The notes: generated by a model from the sequence alone, not told the origin. A stretch of 64,000 bases of DNA from Mesorhizobium sp. 65-26 (GCA_001899205.1 MKVL01000025.1:434001-498000); one strand, 5' to 3'; numbered from the stretch's first letter, positions 51,594-62,094 are shown. Made by a program: numbers and translations.

Positions 51594-53363
51594 ATGCGGC
51601 AAGGACGTGCGCGCTGGCTGACTGGGCTGGCAATCGTGATGGCGATGTCTGGCCTGCCGGCCCAGGCCAAGGAAGCCACCGAGCCGGTCAAGATCACCTC
51701 GCTATCGGGCGCCTATCTCGCGGCACGCATTGCCGAGGGCGACAACGACCTCGACAACGCCATCACCTATTACAAGCAGGCGCTGGCCTTTGATCCGGGC
51801 GATCCTTCGCTGCAGCAGAGCCTGATGCTGTCGCTGATCGCCCAGGGCCGTTTCGACGAGTCGCTGGTCTACGCAGACAAGCTCAAGGAAGTGCCAGATG
51901 TCGAACGGTTCTCACGCCTGGCGCTGGCCGTCGATTCCATTCGCAAGAAGGATTTCTCCAAGGCGCAGTACTGGCTGAAGCTGTCGCTGGAATCTGATCT
52001 CGACCGGCTGCTCGTCGGCGTGATGAACGGATGGGCACAGCAGGGCGCGGGTTCAGCCGCTGACGCCATGGCCTCGATCGACAAGCTGCAAGGCCCCGAC
52101 TGGTTCGGCCTTTTCAAGTCCTTCCATCGCGCCCTGATCGCAGACGCTTCGGGCATGGCCGACAAGGCGAATTCCATCTATTCCGACACGCTGGAGGATA
52201 CCGCAGCCGGCGGCGCCGCGCCTGAGACCTGGATGCGCAACGCGCAGGCCTATGCCTCCTTCCTGGCGCGCAAGGGCGACAAGACCAAGGCGCTGGCCGT
52301 GCTCGACAAGGCCGAGGCGTTTGCGCCCGGCAAGCTTGAAATCACGGCCCTTCGCGACATGATCAATAAGGGCGAGACGATTCCGCCTCTCGTCGCCGGT
52401 CCTTCCGACGGCGCTTCGGAAATCCTGCTTGATCTCGCAACAGCTCTCAATCGCGGCGGCGGCGAGCCGTTCGTGCGGCTCTACCTGCAATATGCGCTGG
52501 CGCTGAAGCCGGACAGCGACGCCGCCCTGGTGCAGCTTGCCAGCGTGGCCGAGCAGTTGAAGGACGGCGAGGGCGCCATCGCGCTTTACCGCCGTATCCC
52601 GGCCAACTCGCCGCTGAAAGAGATCTCGGATCTGCAGCTTGGCCTCAACCTCGCCGATATCGGCCGGCCCGACGAAGCCATCACCGAACTGAAGAAGTTC
52701 GTCGACGCCCACCCGGAAGACATGCGCGCCTATATGGCGCTCGGCGGTGTCTATTCCTCCAAGGAAGACTTCCGCTCGGCCGCCGAACTGTATGATCGCG
52801 CGGTTTCGGTGATCAAGACGCCGGTGGCGGCCAACTGGAACATCTTCTACCAGCGCGGCATCGCCTATGAGCGGCTGAAGGAATGGCCGAAGGCCGAGCC
52901 CAATTTCCGCAAGGCGCTGGAACTGTTCCCCGACCAGCCGCAGGTGATGAACTACCTCGGCTATTCCTGGGTCGACATGAACACCAATCTCAAGGAAGCC
53001 CTTGCGATGATCCAGAAGGCCGTCGATCTCAGGCCGAGCGACGGTTACATCGTCGACTCGCTGGGCTGGGCCTATTATCGCCTGGGCCGATACGATGATG
53101 CCGTGCGGGAACTCGAGCGCGCCGTGTCGCTGAAGCCCGAGGATCCGGTGCTGAACGATCACCTCGGCGACGCCTACTGGCGTGTCGGCCGCAAATTGGA
53201 AGCCACCTATCAGTGGCGGCAGGCTCGCGACCTCAAGCCCGATCCGGATGTCCTGGCGATCCTTCAGCAGAAGCTGATCAACGGCCTGCCGCCTATCGAA
53301 TCCAACACGGCGCAGGAGACGCCCAAGGCGAAGCCGGAACCGACGCCGGTTCCGAAAGGCTGA
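51594..53363 (+). CDS. Exported tetratricopeptide-repeat protein
   Basis: A 589-residue protein with a signal peptide (cleavage near AQA-K, residues 23-25) and many TPR helices from about residue 40 to 560; the final block (NDHLGDAYWRVGRKLEATYQW) is a clear TPR. The short C-terminal tail is Pro/Lys-rich. It probably scaffolds envelope complexes. It is followed by an intrinsic terminator. Confidence 0.9.
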   Translation: MRQGRARWLTGLAIVMAMSGLPAQAKEATEPVKITSLSGAYLAARIAEGDNDLDNAITYYKQALAFDPGDPSLQQSLMLSLIAQGRFDESLVYADKLKEVPDVERFSRLALAVDSIRKKDFSKAQYWLKLSLESDLDRLLVGVMNGWAQQGAGSAADAMASIDKLQGPDWFGLFKSFHRALIADASGMADKANSIYSDTLEDTAAGGAAPETWMRNAQAYASFLARKGDKTKALAVLDKAEAFAPGKLEITALRDMINKGETIPPLVAGPSDGASEILLDLATALNRGGGEPFVRLYLQYALALKPDSDAALVQLASVAEQLKDGEGAIALYRRIPANSPLKEISDLQLGLNLADIGRPDEAITELKKFVDAHPEDMRAYMALGGVYSSKEDFRSAAELYDRAVSVIKTPVAANWNIFYQRGIAYERLKEWPKAEPNFRKALELFPDQPQVMNYLGYSWVDMNTNLKEALAMIQKAVDLRPSDGYIVDSLGWAYYRLGRYDDAVRELERAVSLKPEDPVLNDHLGDAYWRVGRKLEATYQWRQARDLKPDPDVLAILQQKLINGLPPIESNTAQETPKAKPEPTPVPKG

Positions 53364-53384
53364 GACTGCCAAGTGGTTTGAAAG

Positions 53385-53408
53385 CGGGGCTCTCTGAGCC
53401 CCGTTTTT
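53385..53408 (+). terminator. Intrinsic terminator after the TPR gene
   Basis: An 8-bp stem (53385-53392 with 53396-53403), a 3-base loop and five T. It lies 21 bases after the TPR stop and also serves the convergent GNAT gene end at 53427. Confidence 0.85.
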
Positions 53409-53426
53409 CCTTGCCCGGCAGTTTCG

Positions 53427-53900
53427 TCAGAAAAGCTTCCTGTAGACGACGAAGCCCGAACGTTCGCCGATCTTGTCGTAGAGCTGCATGGCCGTGCGGT
53501 TGGTCTCGTGCGTCTGCCAGTAAACCCGCCCGGCGCCCGCCGCCTTGGCGCGCTCGTAGACGCCTTCGATGAGCGCCCGGCCGATACCGTGCCCGCGCGC
53601 GGCCTCGGCCGTGAACAGGTCCTGCAGATAGCAACTGGGAGCGATCGCCGTGGTGCTGCGGTGATAGAGGTAGTGGACGAGACCGACGAGCCGCCGCTCT
53701 TTTGACGTCGCAGCCTCGGCAACCAGCGCGTGGACCGGCTCGTAGGCGTCGAAGAACCGCGACCATGTCATCCGCGTGATGTCGCCGGCGAGTGCCGTCT
53801 CTCCGGATCGGCCATAGAAGGCATTATACCCGTCCCACAACGGTAGCCATTGGTCGAAATCCTGTCGCTCCGCCGGGCGGATGGTGATCGAAGTGCTCAT
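53427..53900 (-). CDS. GNAT-family N-acetyltransferase
   Basis: A 157-residue GNAT with the acetyl-CoA loop in AARGHGIGRALIEG and the SCYLQDLFT strand before it. The ATG at 53900 starts MSTSITIRPAE, the usual beginning; the longer frame to 54158 overlaps glyQ. The acceptor is unknown. Confidence 0.9.
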   Translation of the reverse strand: MSTSITIRPAERQDFDQWLPLWDGYNAFYGRSGETALAGDITRMTWSRFFDAYEPVHALVAEAATSKERRLVGLVHYLYHRSTTAIAPSCYLQDLFTAEAARGHGIGRALIEGVYERAKAAGAGRVYWQTHETNRTAMQLYDKIGERSGFVVYRKLF

Positions 53901-54087
53901 CGGAGAACCTGCTGCGGTTTTGTGGCCAGGCCGACCACAGCCTGGACTTCGGCCGGCGGCAAGGGCCAGCCTCATGCAAAGGCTTCGCCCTGTTGCCCCG
54001 CAAGGCTCCTCGCGGGTGGCGTTGCCTTGACGCCTGCCGGCCATGCCTCTAGGGAGTGCCGGCATCAGCCGCTCCATCGAGGCCGCC

Positions 54088-55032
54088 GTGACCGTCAGCA
54101 TCCCCGCCCACATGCATCCCAGCCGCTCCTTCCAGGGGCTGATCCTGACCTTGCACAATTACTGGGCGGAGTATGGTTGCGTGATCCTCCAGCCCTACGA
54201 CATGGAAGTCGGCGCCGGGACCTTCCATCCGGCGACTACGCTGCGCGCGCTCGGGCCGCTGGCCTGGAACGCCGCCTATGTCCAGCCGTCGCGGCGTCCC
54301 AAGGACGGCCGCTATGGCGAGAACCCGAACCGGCTACAGCATTATTATCAGTATCAGGTGATCCTGAAGCCCAATCCGCCGAACCTGCAGGAACTCTACC
54401 TCGGCTCGCTCAAGGCGATCGGCGTCGATCCGCTGCTGCACGACATCCGCTTCGTCGAGGACGATTGGGAAAGCCCGACGCTCGGCGCCTGGGGGCTCGG
54501 CTGGGAGTGCTGGTGCGACGGCATGGAGGTTTCGCAGTTCACCTACTTCCAGCAGGTCTGCGGTATCGAATGCGCGCCGGTCGCCGGAGAGCTCACCTAC
54601 GGGCTGGAGCGCCTCGCCATGTATGTGCAGGGCGTCGACAACGTCTACGACCTCAACTTCAACGGCCGCGAGGGCGCCGAGAAGGTGACCTATGGCGACG
54701 TCTTCCTGCAGGCCGAGCAGGAATACTCGCGCCATAATTTCGAGTTCGCGAACACTGCCATGCTGCTTCGCCATTTCGAGGACGCGGAAGCTGAGTGCAA
54801 GGCGCTGCTTGCCGCCGGCCAGCCCGCCTCGAACGATAATTCGCCCATGCACAAGCTGGTGTTCCCGGCCTACGACCAGTGCATCAAGGCCAGCCATGTC
54901 TTCAATCTGCTCGACGCGCGCGGCGTGATCTCCGTCACCGAGCGCCAGAGCTACATCCTGCGCGTGCGCAACCTCGCCAAGGCCTGCGGCGAAGCCTTCC
55001 TGCTGACCAGGGCCGGCGGCCTGGCCGCCTGA
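54088..55032 (+). CDS. glyQ: Glycine-tRNA ligase alpha subunit
   Basis: A 314-residue class II aminoacyl-tRNA synthetase alpha subunit, with [19 protein letters not shown] and GAGTFHP motif-1 region, and WQ-type motifs around [15 protein letters not shown]. The GTG at 54088 has GAGG five bases upstream and gives the usual length; an ATG at 54043 or 54112 is possible. The beta subunit glyS lies 442 bases downstream, an unusually wide gap. Confidence 0.95.
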   Translation: MTVSIPAHMHPSRSFQGLILTLHNYWAEYGCVILQPYDMEVGAGTFHPATTLRALGPLAWNAAYVQPSRRPKDGRYGENPNRLQHYYQYQVILKPNPPNLQELYLGSLKAIGVDPLLHDIRFVEDDWESPTLGAWGLGWECWCDGMEVSQFTYFQQVCGIECAPVAGELTYGLERLAMYVQGVDNVYDLNFNGREGAEKVTYGDVFLQAEQEYSRHNFEFANTAMLLRHFEDAEAECKALLAAGQPASNDNSPMHKLVFPAYDQCIKASHVFNLLDARGVISVTERQSYILRVRNLAKACGEAFLLTRAGGLAA

Positions 55033-55474
55033 CGCTCTGCGAGGCGGCCTCAAGCATCCGAGGCCGGCGTCGTCGGAATTTTCAGGCGGAATGCTGGCTG
55101 GCGTTCGACGGCTCGAGGAGCATGGCCTGGACACCGGGACCCGCCATGGTCCGCAGCGCCTGCCGCACGCCTGGCATGGCGAGCGTGCCGTGGACCTGCG
55201 CGACGAGGCAGGCGCTGAGCGCGAGGATCTGCAAGGTTCTGGATGCCGTTGTCATGGTCGTTCAGCCAATAATTGCCTGCCTGAGCGTTTGTCGCTTCAG
55301 CGTCTCGATCGGTTCATGGTGTGTACGGCCAAAGGACGGTCGGGCTCGTCGTGTCCCGACAGGAAGGCCAGGAAATTCCAGAACGGTGCGGATGGCGGCA
55401 ATCGCAAAGGGTGACAGCGGCCACCCGAGTTGCTATGCCCCGCGCGGACCATTCTCCCGCATGAGCTGACCCCG
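55033..55474. other. Gap between glyQ and glyS
   Basis: The two subunit genes are separated by 442 bases. One small leftward reading frame (55082-55255) is visible. Rightward frames in the gap have no ribosome site or family pattern. It may hold a separate glyS promoter; I cannot point to clear boxes. Confidence 0.6.
55082..55255 (-). CDS. Possible small exported protein
   Basis: A 57-residue leftward frame between glyQ and glyS. It starts MTTASRTLQILALSACLVAQ, which resembles a signal peptide (hydrophobic stretch at 7-20, A-x-x-x-G region), followed by a short Ala/Met-rich end. There is no convincing ribosome-binding site. It is antisense to the glyQ-glyS transcript if the two are co-transcribed. 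It may be a chance frame. Confidence 0.3.
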   Translation of the reverse strand: MTTASRTLQILALSACLVAQVHGTLAMPGVRQALRTMAGPGVQAMLLEPSNASQHSA

Positions 55475-57586
55475 ATGCCCGACCTGCTTCTAGAACTTCG
55501 CTCGGAAGAGATTCCAGCCCGCATGCAGCGCAAGGCTGCCGGCGACCTGAAGAAGATGGTGACCGACGGTCTGGTCGAGGCTGGCCTGACCTATGAGGCG
55601 GCGCGCGAGTATTGGACGCCGCGCCGTCTGGTGCTCGACATACGCGGCCTCACCGCGCGCTCGAAGGACGTCCACGAGGAGATCAAGGGGCCGGCGACGA
55701 CGGCGCCCGACCAGGCGGTGCAGGGCTTCCTGCGCAAGGCCGGCCTGGCCTCGATCGCCGAGGCGCATGTTCATTCCGACCCGAAGAAGGGCGATTTCTA
55801 CGTCGCCCACATCTCGAAGCCGGGCAGGGCGGCGGAGGAGGTCATCGCCGAACTGGTGCCCGTCGTGATCCGCTCCTTCCCGTGGCCGAAGTCCATGCGC
55901 TGGGGGCCGGCGTCGGCCAGGCCCGGCTCGCTGCGCTGGGTGCGGCCGCTGCAGTCGATCCTGTGCACCTTTGGCCCGGAGACCGAGGAGCCCGTCGTGG
56001 TCGATTTCGAGATCGACGGCATCCGTTCCGGCAACGTCACCTATGGTCACCGCTTCCTGGCGCCGGAAGCCATCACCGTGCGCCGCTTCGAGGACTACGC
56101 CTCCCGGCTCGAGACGGCCAAGGTCGTGCTCGACGGCGACCGGCGCAAGGAGATCATTCTCGCCGACGCAAGGAACCTTGCCTTCGCCAATGGCCTCGAT
56201 CTCGTCGAGGACGACGGTCTGCTGGAGGAGGTTTCCGGGCTGGTCGAATGGCCGGTCGTGCTGATGGGCGAATTTGAGGAGGATTTCCTTTCCATCCCCG
56301 CCGAGGTGATCCGGCTCACCATTCGCGCCAATCAGAAGTGCTTCGTCACACGGCGGCAGGGCGCGAACAGCGAATTGTCCAACCGCTTCATCCTCACCGC
56401 CAACATCGAGGCTCGCGACGGCGGCAAGGAGATCGCGCGCGGCAACGGCAAGGTGGTGCGCGCCCGTCTTTCCGATGCGCTCTATTTCTGGAACACCGAT
56501 CAGGGCGACGTGCCCGACCTCGATCAGTTGAAGGGATCGGCCGAAAAGTTCGGGCTCGACCTGAAGAAGCCGCTCGACCAGCGCATGGCCCGGCTCGACC
56601 ATCTGGGCGTGACCTTCCATGCCAAGCTCGGCACCCAGGGCGCGCGCGTTGAGCGGATCGCGAAGCTCGCCGGGGAACTGGCGCCGGTCGTTGGCGCCGA
56701 TCCCGCCCTGGCGCGCCGTGCCGCCATGCTCGCCAAGGCCGACCTGCAAACCGAGGTCGTCGGCGAATTTTCCGAACTGCAGGGCGCCATGGGTCGCAAA
56801 TACGCGCTGCTGCAGGGCGAGCACCCATCGGTCGCCGCCGCGCTGGAGGAGCACTACAAGCCCCAGGGCCCGTCCGACTACGTGCCGACCGATCCGGTTT
56901 CGGTGGCAGTCGCGCTTGCCGACAAGCTCGACACGCTGGTTGGTTTCTGGGCCATCGACGAGAAGCCGACCGGCTCCAAGGACCCTTACGCGCTGCGCCG
57001 CGCCGCGCTCGGCGTCGTCAGGATCCTGATCGAGAACGGCATCCGATTGCCCCTCGCGCGCTTCGGCGCCGACCTGCTGGCCTTCTTCCACGATCGGTTG
57101 AAAGTCTACCTGCGCGACCAGGGCGCCCGGCACGATCTCATCGACGCGGTGGTGACGCCGCGGTCGGACGACCTCCTGCAGGTCGTGCGCCGCGTGCAGG
57201 CGCTGGGCTCGTTCCTCGACACCGAGGACGGCAAGAACCTGCTCGCCGGCACAAAGCGCGCCGCCAACATCCTGGCCGCGGAAGAAAAGAAGAAGACCCA
57301 GGTCGGCGAAACCGTTGAGCCGGCGCTGTTGCGCGCCGAAGCTGAAAAGAAGCTGTTTGCCGCGGTGAATCAGGCCGAGAAGGAAGCCGGCCAAGCGATT
57401 CAAAATGAAGATTTTTCGGCCGCCATGCTGGCGCTTAGCGTGCTGCGTGAACCGGTTGATTCATTCTTCGAGGATGTTCTCGTCAATGATGAGGACGCTG
57501 CGGTCCGCGCGAACCGTCTGGCGCTGCTTGCCCGCATTCGCGCGGCAACCGATCAGGTCGCCGACTTCTCTAAAATAGCCGGCTGA
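55475..57586 (+). CDS. glyS: Glycine-tRNA ligase beta subunit
   Basis: A 703-residue GlyS ([17 protein letters not shown] start) with the HD-like core and C-terminal anticodon-binding domain. The ATG at 55475 is chosen; the frame upstream to 55430 is not conserved. It charges glycine onto tRNA with GlyQ. Confidence 0.96.
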   Translation: MPDLLLELRSEEIPARMQRKAAGDLKKMVTDGLVEAGLTYEAAREYWTPRRLVLDIRGLTARSKDVHEEIKGPATTAPDQAVQGFLRKAGLASIAEAHVHSDPKKGDFYVAHISKPGRAAEEVIAELVPVVIRSFPWPKSMRWGPASARPGSLRWVRPLQSILCTFGPETEEPVVVDFEIDGIRSGNVTYGHRFLAPEAITVRRFEDYASRLETAKVVLDGDRRKEIILADARNLAFANGLDLVEDDGLLEEVSGLVEWPVVLMGEFEEDFLSIPAEVIRLTIRANQKCFVTRRQGANSELSNRFILTANIEARDGGKEIARGNGKVVRARLSDALYFWNTDQGDVPDLDQLKGSAEKFGLDLKKPLDQRMARLDHLGVTFHAKLGTQGARVERIAKLAGELAPVVGADPALARRAAMLAKADLQTEVVGEFSELQGAMGRKYALLQGEHPSVAAALEEHYKPQGPSDYVPTDPVSVAVALADKLDTLVGFWAIDEKPTGSKDPYALRRAALGVVRILIENGIRLPLARFGADLLAFFHDRLKVYLRDQGARHDLIDAVVTPRSDDLLQVVRRVQALGSFLDTEDGKNLLAGTKRAANILAAEEKKKTQVGETVEPALLRAEAEKKLFAAVNQAEKEAGQAIQNEDFSAAMLALSVLREPVDSFFEDVLVNDEDAAVRANRLALLARIRAATDQVADFSKIAG

Positions 57587-57738
57587 CGATCCGGATTTCT
57601 CAACCTGCCGGTGCGGTCATGCCCATGCGTGATCGCCCTGGTAGTGCTTGAAATTTATACCGCCGAGCCGGCTTACAGTCATATGGCGATGATCTCTCCG
57701 TGGCAGAACTGACGTGTTTCCAACACACGGAGGCTTAC

Positions 57739-58032
57739 ATGAATTCCGATCACGAAATCGAAGTGACAGAAGAAACCCCGGCTGCCGCCGAGGTGCTCGA
57801 AACCGCTTCCGAAACCGTCCTCGACCATGACGACGCGGAAGCGTCGGACGCCGCTGAACACGCGGACGACGAAGTCGAGTCCGCCACGCTCTCGGGTGAC
57901 GACGAGGATCACGAGGACGAGGAAGACGAAGACGAGGAAGACGGCGAGCACGACGAAGAGGCGAAGGCCGAGGATGAGTCCGACGAAGAGGACGAATCTG
58001 ACGAAGACGCCGACGAGGAAGTCGCGGCCTGA
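57739..58032 (+). CDS. Extremely acidic small protein, no known family
   Basis: A 97-residue protein with about half its residues Asp or Glu, one Lys, no Arg and five His. The second half is an almost unbroken run of Asp, Glu, Ala and Ser. ACGGAGG at 57727-57733 is a strong ribosome site for the ATG at 57739. An intrinsic terminator follows at 58093. The gene lies 152 bases after glyS. It should be unfolded and could bind cations or basic partners. I do not recognise it. Confidence 0.75.
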   Translation: MNSDHEIEVTEETPAAAEVLETASETVLDHDDAEASDAAEHADDEVESATLSGDDEDHEDEEDEDEEDGEHDEEAKAEDESDEEDESDEDADEEVAA

Positions 58033-58092
58033 TCTATCGCATGGTCCCATCCGGGGTTGGGAAGGGGCATGCGCCAAATACCAGTGACAGGC

Positions 58093-58117
58093 AGGCGGCG
58101 CGCGAGCGCCGCCTTTT
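58093..58117 (+). terminator. Intrinsic terminator after the acidic-protein gene
   Basis: A 9-bp GC stem (58093-58101 with 58106-58114) closes a GCGA tetraloop of GNRA type and ends in T residues. It lies between the acidic-protein gene and the convergent hypothetical gene. Confidence 0.8.
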
Positions 58118-58147
58118 CCGTTTGGGAAGTTGCCGGCGGCCTTGAGC

Positions 58148-58642
58148 CTACTTTACCTTCCCGTTGGTACCATTTGGGGGCAGGTTTTTCTGCTGCGCGG
58201 GATTGGTTGCCGGGTTCCCCGAAGCCGCCATTTTCTTGTTGGCGTCAGCGGCGGGCGCGGCCGCAGGCTGGGTGGCCGGCTTGCTGGCGGTGGCGACGGC
58301 TGGCTTGGCGGGCGCGGTCGTGTCGAAGGCGCCGCCGACGACACCACCCCTGATGATCATCGGATTCTGCGCGGGAGCGTGCGGAGCTTCCGGTTGTTCC
58401 GGTATCGCCGCGACCTTTTCGTCGGTGACGGCGGGCTCGCCGAGCATGACGACTGACGCCGAGTTTGCACCAAGCACGGCCGGCCTGATTTCGAGGGCGG
58501 ATGCCTCGCTGGCCTCCGCCGCGCCTGTTTTGATGATGGACGGCGCGTTGGTCGGTGGTGTCGGATGGGCGAACGACGAGGCGTGTGCCTCAGCGGCCGT
58601 TGCTGCAAGCACCATCCCGAGCACGATACGCAAAGGCGCCAC
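58148..58642 (-). CDS. Exported Ala/Pro-rich hypothetical protein
   Basis: A 164-residue protein that starts with a signal peptide (APLRIVLGMVLAATAAEAHA) and continues as a low-complexity Ala/Pro/Thr/Lys-rich sequence. The GTG at 58642 has GGGAG at good spacing; the frame upstream to 59173 lies antisense to the Sua5-type gene and is rejected. No family is recognised. It is probably a periplasmic unstructured protein. Confidence 0.65.
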   Translation of the reverse strand: MAPLRIVLGMVLAATAAEAHASSFAHPTPPTNAPSIIKTGAAEASEASALEIRPAVLGANSASVVMLGEPAVTDEKVAAIPEQPEAPHAPAQNPMIIRGGVVGGAFDTTAPAKPAVATASKPATQPAAAPAADANKKMAASGNPATNPAQQKNLPPNGTNGKVK

Positions 58643-58831
58643 GATATTCTCCCATTGCCCAACCGCACCCAGCGTAGTGGCCGGGCCTTGATGTCGGCTT
58701 TCCCCGAAGCGTAGCATTTTAGGCATTGATAAATCGCCAAGGCCCGTGCCCGCTCCGCCCGACTTGCGTCGAATGACTTGCCCCGCATGCCCGCACGTAT
58801 TACGCAGCCCGCATCCGTGAGGTGAAAGCTG

Positions 58832-59833
58832 GTGGCAGAGACAGTTGGCCCCGAAATGGTTGGCCCGGAGATAGTCGGCGTTGACGAGGCGATGGAGCCG
58901 GCGCTTGCCCTGATCCGGGGCGGCGACGTGGTCGCCATCCCGACCGAGACGGTCTACGGCCTCGCCGGCGACGCCACCAACGGGGTCGCCGTTGCCCGTA
59001 TCTTCGAAGCCAAGGGCCGTCCACGCTTCAACCCGCTCATTGCCCATGTCGCCGATTTTGCCATGGCCGAACGCATCGCCCACTTCGATCCGCTTTCTAT
59101 GCGGCTTGCGAAGGCCTTCTGGCCGGGTCCCCTGACCCTCGTGCTCCCGATAAGGGCCGACGGCGGCATCCATCCGCTGGTGACGGCCGGGCTGGACACC
59201 ATCGCGCTGCGTATGCCCAGGGGATTCGGCGGTGAGCTTATCGCGAGGCTCGGCCGGCCGCTCGCCGCGCCGAGCGCCAATTCATCGGGTCGCATCAGCG
59301 CCACCTCCGCCACGGCAGTGGCCAAGGATCTCGGCTCCAGGATCAGGCTGGTGGTCGATGGCGGTGCGACGCCGGTCGGTGTCGAATCGACCATCCTGAA
59401 GGTCGAGGAGGGCAGGGTACGCCTGCTGCGACCCGGCGGCGTCGCCGCGATTGAAGCCGAGGCGGTTGCCGGCGTTCCGTTGTCGCGCGGCGCCAAGGGC
59501 GTGGAGGCGCCCGGCATGCTCGCCTCGCACTATGCGCCGGGCGCGGCCGTGCGGCTGAACGCCCGCTCGGTCACGGGTGAGGAGGCGCTGCTGGCCTTCG
59601 GTCCGAAGCGCGCCGAAGGCTGGCGCGACGCGGTCGCCACGCTCAACCTGTCGGCCTCGGGCGATCTGCGTGAAGCCGCGAGCAATCTCTTCGCCTATAT
59701 GCAGGACCTCGACCGCAGCGGCGCCTCGACGATCGCGGTCGAGCCGATCCCCTTCGAAGGTCTGGGCGAAGCCATCAACGACCGGCTCGCCAGGGCCGCC
59801 GCCCCCCGTGAAATCTCCCTCCCGACAAAGTAG
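58832..59833 (+). CDS. tsaC: L-threonylcarbamoyladenylate synthase (Sua5/YrdC/YwlC type)
   Basis: A 333-residue enzyme with the N-terminal YrdC domain (GDVVAIPTETVYGLAGDA) and a C-terminal Sua5 domain (about 230-330). It makes the threonylcarbamoyl-AMP used for t6A37 in tRNAs. The GTG at 58832 has GAGGTG upstream. Confidence 0.93.
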   Translation: MAETVGPEMVGPEIVGVDEAMEPALALIRGGDVVAIPTETVYGLAGDATNGVAVARIFEAKGRPRFNPLIAHVADFAMAERIAHFDPLSMRLAKAFWPGPLTLVLPIRADGGIHPLVTAGLDTIALRMPRGFGGELIARLGRPLAAPSANSSGRISATSATAVAKDLGSRIRLVVDGGATPVGVESTILKVEEGRVRLLRPGGVAAIEAEAVAGVPLSRGAKGVEAPGMLASHYAPGAAVRLNARSVTGEEALLAFGPKRAEGWRDAVATLNLSASGDLREAASNLFAYMQDLDRSGASTIAVEPIPFEGLGEAINDRLARAAAPREISLPTK

Positions 59834-59842
59834 CTTTTGCCC

Positions 59843-61270
59843 ATGACCGATCTCCCGCATCTTGATCCCGCCCTCATCGAGCGTTTCGCGTCGATCGTCG
59901 GTGACAAATACGCGTTGCGCGACCAGGCCGACATCGTTCCCTATCTCACGGAGCAGCGCGGCCTGTGGCACGGTAGCACGGCGCTGGTGCTGCGCCCGGG
60001 AAGCGTCGACGAGGTCAGCCGCATCATGCGCCTGGCCAGCGAGACGGGAACGCCTGTCGTGCCGCAGAGCGGCAATACCGGCCTGGTCGGCGGCCAGGTG
60101 CCCGACAAGTCCGGCCGGGAGATCGTGCTGTCGCTGTCACGCCTCAACCGCATTCGCGAGGTCGACGTGCTTTCCAACACCATCACGGCCGAGGCCGGCG
60201 TCATCCTGCAGACGTTGCAGGAAGCGGCCGACGCGGCGGACCGGCTGTTTCCGCTATCGCTCGCGGCGCAAGGATCCTGCCAGATCGGCGGCAACCTTTC
60301 CTCCAACGCCGGCGGCACCGGCGTGCTCGCCTATGGCAATGCCCGCGAACTCTGCCTCGGCGTCGAGGTGGTGCTGCCGACCGGCGAGGTGTTCGATGAC
60401 CTGCGCAAACTCAAGAAGGACAACACCGGCTACGACCTCAAGAACCTGTTCGTCGGCGCCGAGGGCACGCTGGGCGTCATCACCGCCGCCGTGCTCAAGC
60501 TGTTCCCCAAGCCGAAGGGGAGGGAGGTGGCGTTTGTCGGGCTGAATTCGCCCGAGGCGGCGCTCGCCCTGTTCGGCCTTGCCAGTGACCGTGCCGGCGC
60601 GGCGCTCACCGCCTTCGAACTGATCGGCAGTCGCCCATACGACTTCACCTTGCTGCATGCCCACGGCGTGACGCGGCCGCTGGCCGAGGACTGGCCCTGG
60701 TACGTGCTGATGCAGATTTCGTCGGGTCGCTCGGCCGAGGATGCACGGGCGCTGATCGAGGACATCCTGTCGTTCGGCTTCGAGCAGGAGATGGTGGGCG
60801 ACGCCGTCATGGCGTCCAGCATCGCCCAGGCCGATGCCTTCTGGAATTTCCGCGAGATGCTGCCCGAGGCGCAGAAGGCGGAAGGCGCCTCGATCAAGCA
60901 CGACATCTCCGTGCCAGTCGCCTCGATCCCGCGCTTCATCGAGGAAGCGGCCGGCGCGGTCGCCTCGGTCAGCCCTGGCGCGCGCGTCGTCTGTTTCGGC
61001 CATATGGGCGACGGCAATCTTCACTACAACATCTCGCGTCCGGTCGATGGCGCCGACGTGGCGTTCCTCGATCTCTACCACCCGATGAACAAGGCCGTGC
61101 ATGACGTCGTCCGCAGCCTCAACGGCTCCATCTCGGCCGAGCACGGCATCGGCCAGTTGAAGCGCGACGAACTCATCGCCACCGCCCCGCCGATGGCCAT
61201 CGACCTGATGCGCCGAGTGAAGGCCGCTTTCGATCCGGCCGGCATCATGAATCCCGGCAAGGTTATCTGA
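59843..61270 (+). CDS. FAD-linked D-2-hydroxyacid dehydrogenase (D-lactate/D-2-hydroxyglutarate type)
   Basis: A 475-residue GlcD-like flavoenzyme. The FAD site is PQSGNTGLVGGQ with the QIGGNLSSNAGG segment, and the metal site includes GHMGDGNLHYN and AEHGIGQLK. It oxidises D-2-hydroxy acids to 2-oxo acids, probably 2-hydroxyglutarate or lactate. The ATG at 59843 is preferred to an in-frame start two codons upstream. It lies 9 bases after tsaC, so the two may be co-transcribed. Confidence 0.92.
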   Translation: MTDLPHLDPALIERFASIVGDKYALRDQADIVPYLTEQRGLWHGSTALVLRPGSVDEVSRIMRLASETGTPVVPQSGNTGLVGGQVPDKSGREIVLSLSRLNRIREVDVLSNTITAEAGVILQTLQEAADAADRLFPLSLAAQGSCQIGGNLSSNAGGTGVLAYGNARELCLGVEVVLPTGEVFDDLRKLKKDNTGYDLKNLFVGAEGTLGVITAAVLKLFPKPKGREVAFVGLNSPEAALALFGLASDRAGAALTAFELIGSRPYDFTLLHAHGVTRPLAEDWPWYVLMQISSGRSAEDARALIEDILSFGFEQEMVGDAVMASSIAQADAFWNFREMLPEAQKAEGASIKHDISVPVASIPRFIEEAAGAVASVSPGARVVCFGHMGDGNLHYNISRPVDGADVAFLDLYHPMNKAVHDVVRSLNGSISAEHGIGQLKRDELIATAPPMAIDLMRRVKAAFDPAGIMNPGKVI

Positions 61271-61451
61271 TCCTTGCCGGGGCGAGAGCCTGGTCGCATT
61301 CCGATAACCATCGCCAAGATCAGCAAAATTTAACTGACTTTCTTAAGCGCGGTGGTAAGGAGGCGGCGCTACTGTTTCCCCATAAGAGGCCGGAAAAACT
61401 GGCCCTTTGAGAACCGGTCCCCGGCTCTCAGGAGAAACAGGAAGGCAATCG

Positions 61452-62018
61452 ATGAACACCGGACTGAAGCCAGTCTGGGCCGGGCGCAACATGCGCCTCG
61501 ACCCATTTCGCCTGCCGCAGGTGGTTAGCTACGCCACACGCGACGATTTTGGCGACGTGACCTTCACCATCGACCAGCGCGGCGCCATCATCCGCCGCAC
61601 ACTCGAGATGAGCGGCGTGCCGGCGATCATAGCCTTGCCCGCCAAGGCGTTTCGCGGCGTCGCCGCCCGCGCCATGGAGGACCCCGACGGCAATGTCACG
61701 GTGACGCTGGAACTTCTCCACAACGACCCGATGCTTTCGGTGCCGCTGCTGGTGGCCGACGACCTCGAGGACGTCGCCGCCGACTGGCGCGCCTGGGCCG
61801 ATGCCTATCGCCTGCCGATGCTGCTGATCGAGGCAGACGGCGTTGCCCGCACGCTGGAGGAATCGCTCGGCGCCGCCATCAAGACGCTGCCGCCGAAGGA
61901 TCGCCGCAAGGGGCGCGTCTCGACGATGCGTCGCCCGCGTTTCCTGGCGCGCCGCCGCGCCGGCGATCTCGGCCTGCGGCTGGTGATCGACGGCGAGGAG
62001 ATCATCGCCCGCGAATAG
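61452..62018 (+). CDS. DUF6101-like conserved hypothetical protein
   Basis: A 188-residue protein resembling a family found in Rhizobiales (VSYATRDDFGDVTFTIDQRGAI and GVPAIIALPAKAFRGVAARA blocks, with an acidic middle and a basic, arginine-rich end). AGGAAGG precedes the ATG at 61452. Its function is unknown. Confidence 0.8.
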   Translation: MNTGLKPVWAGRNMRLDPFRLPQVVSYATRDDFGDVTFTIDQRGAIIRRTLEMSGVPAIIALPAKAFRGVAARAMEDPDGNVTVTLELLHNDPMLSVPLLVADDLEDVAADWRAWADAYRLPMLLIEADGVARTLEESLGAAIKTLPPKDRRKGRVSTMRRPRFLARRRAGDLGLRLVIDGEEIIARE

Positions 62019-62094
62019 CGGCTCTCGGACGGGAGCCCGCAAGGCGGGCGCCGGAGAGCGTCAGGCATCCCTGACAACACTGAAGCCGTTCTCG

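Noticed and set aside
57679..58077. Leftward 132-residue Val/Leu/Phe-rich frame.
   Set aside because: It is the complement of the Asp/Glu-codon run of the acidic gene, which forces hydrophobic codons on the other strand; there is no ribosome site.
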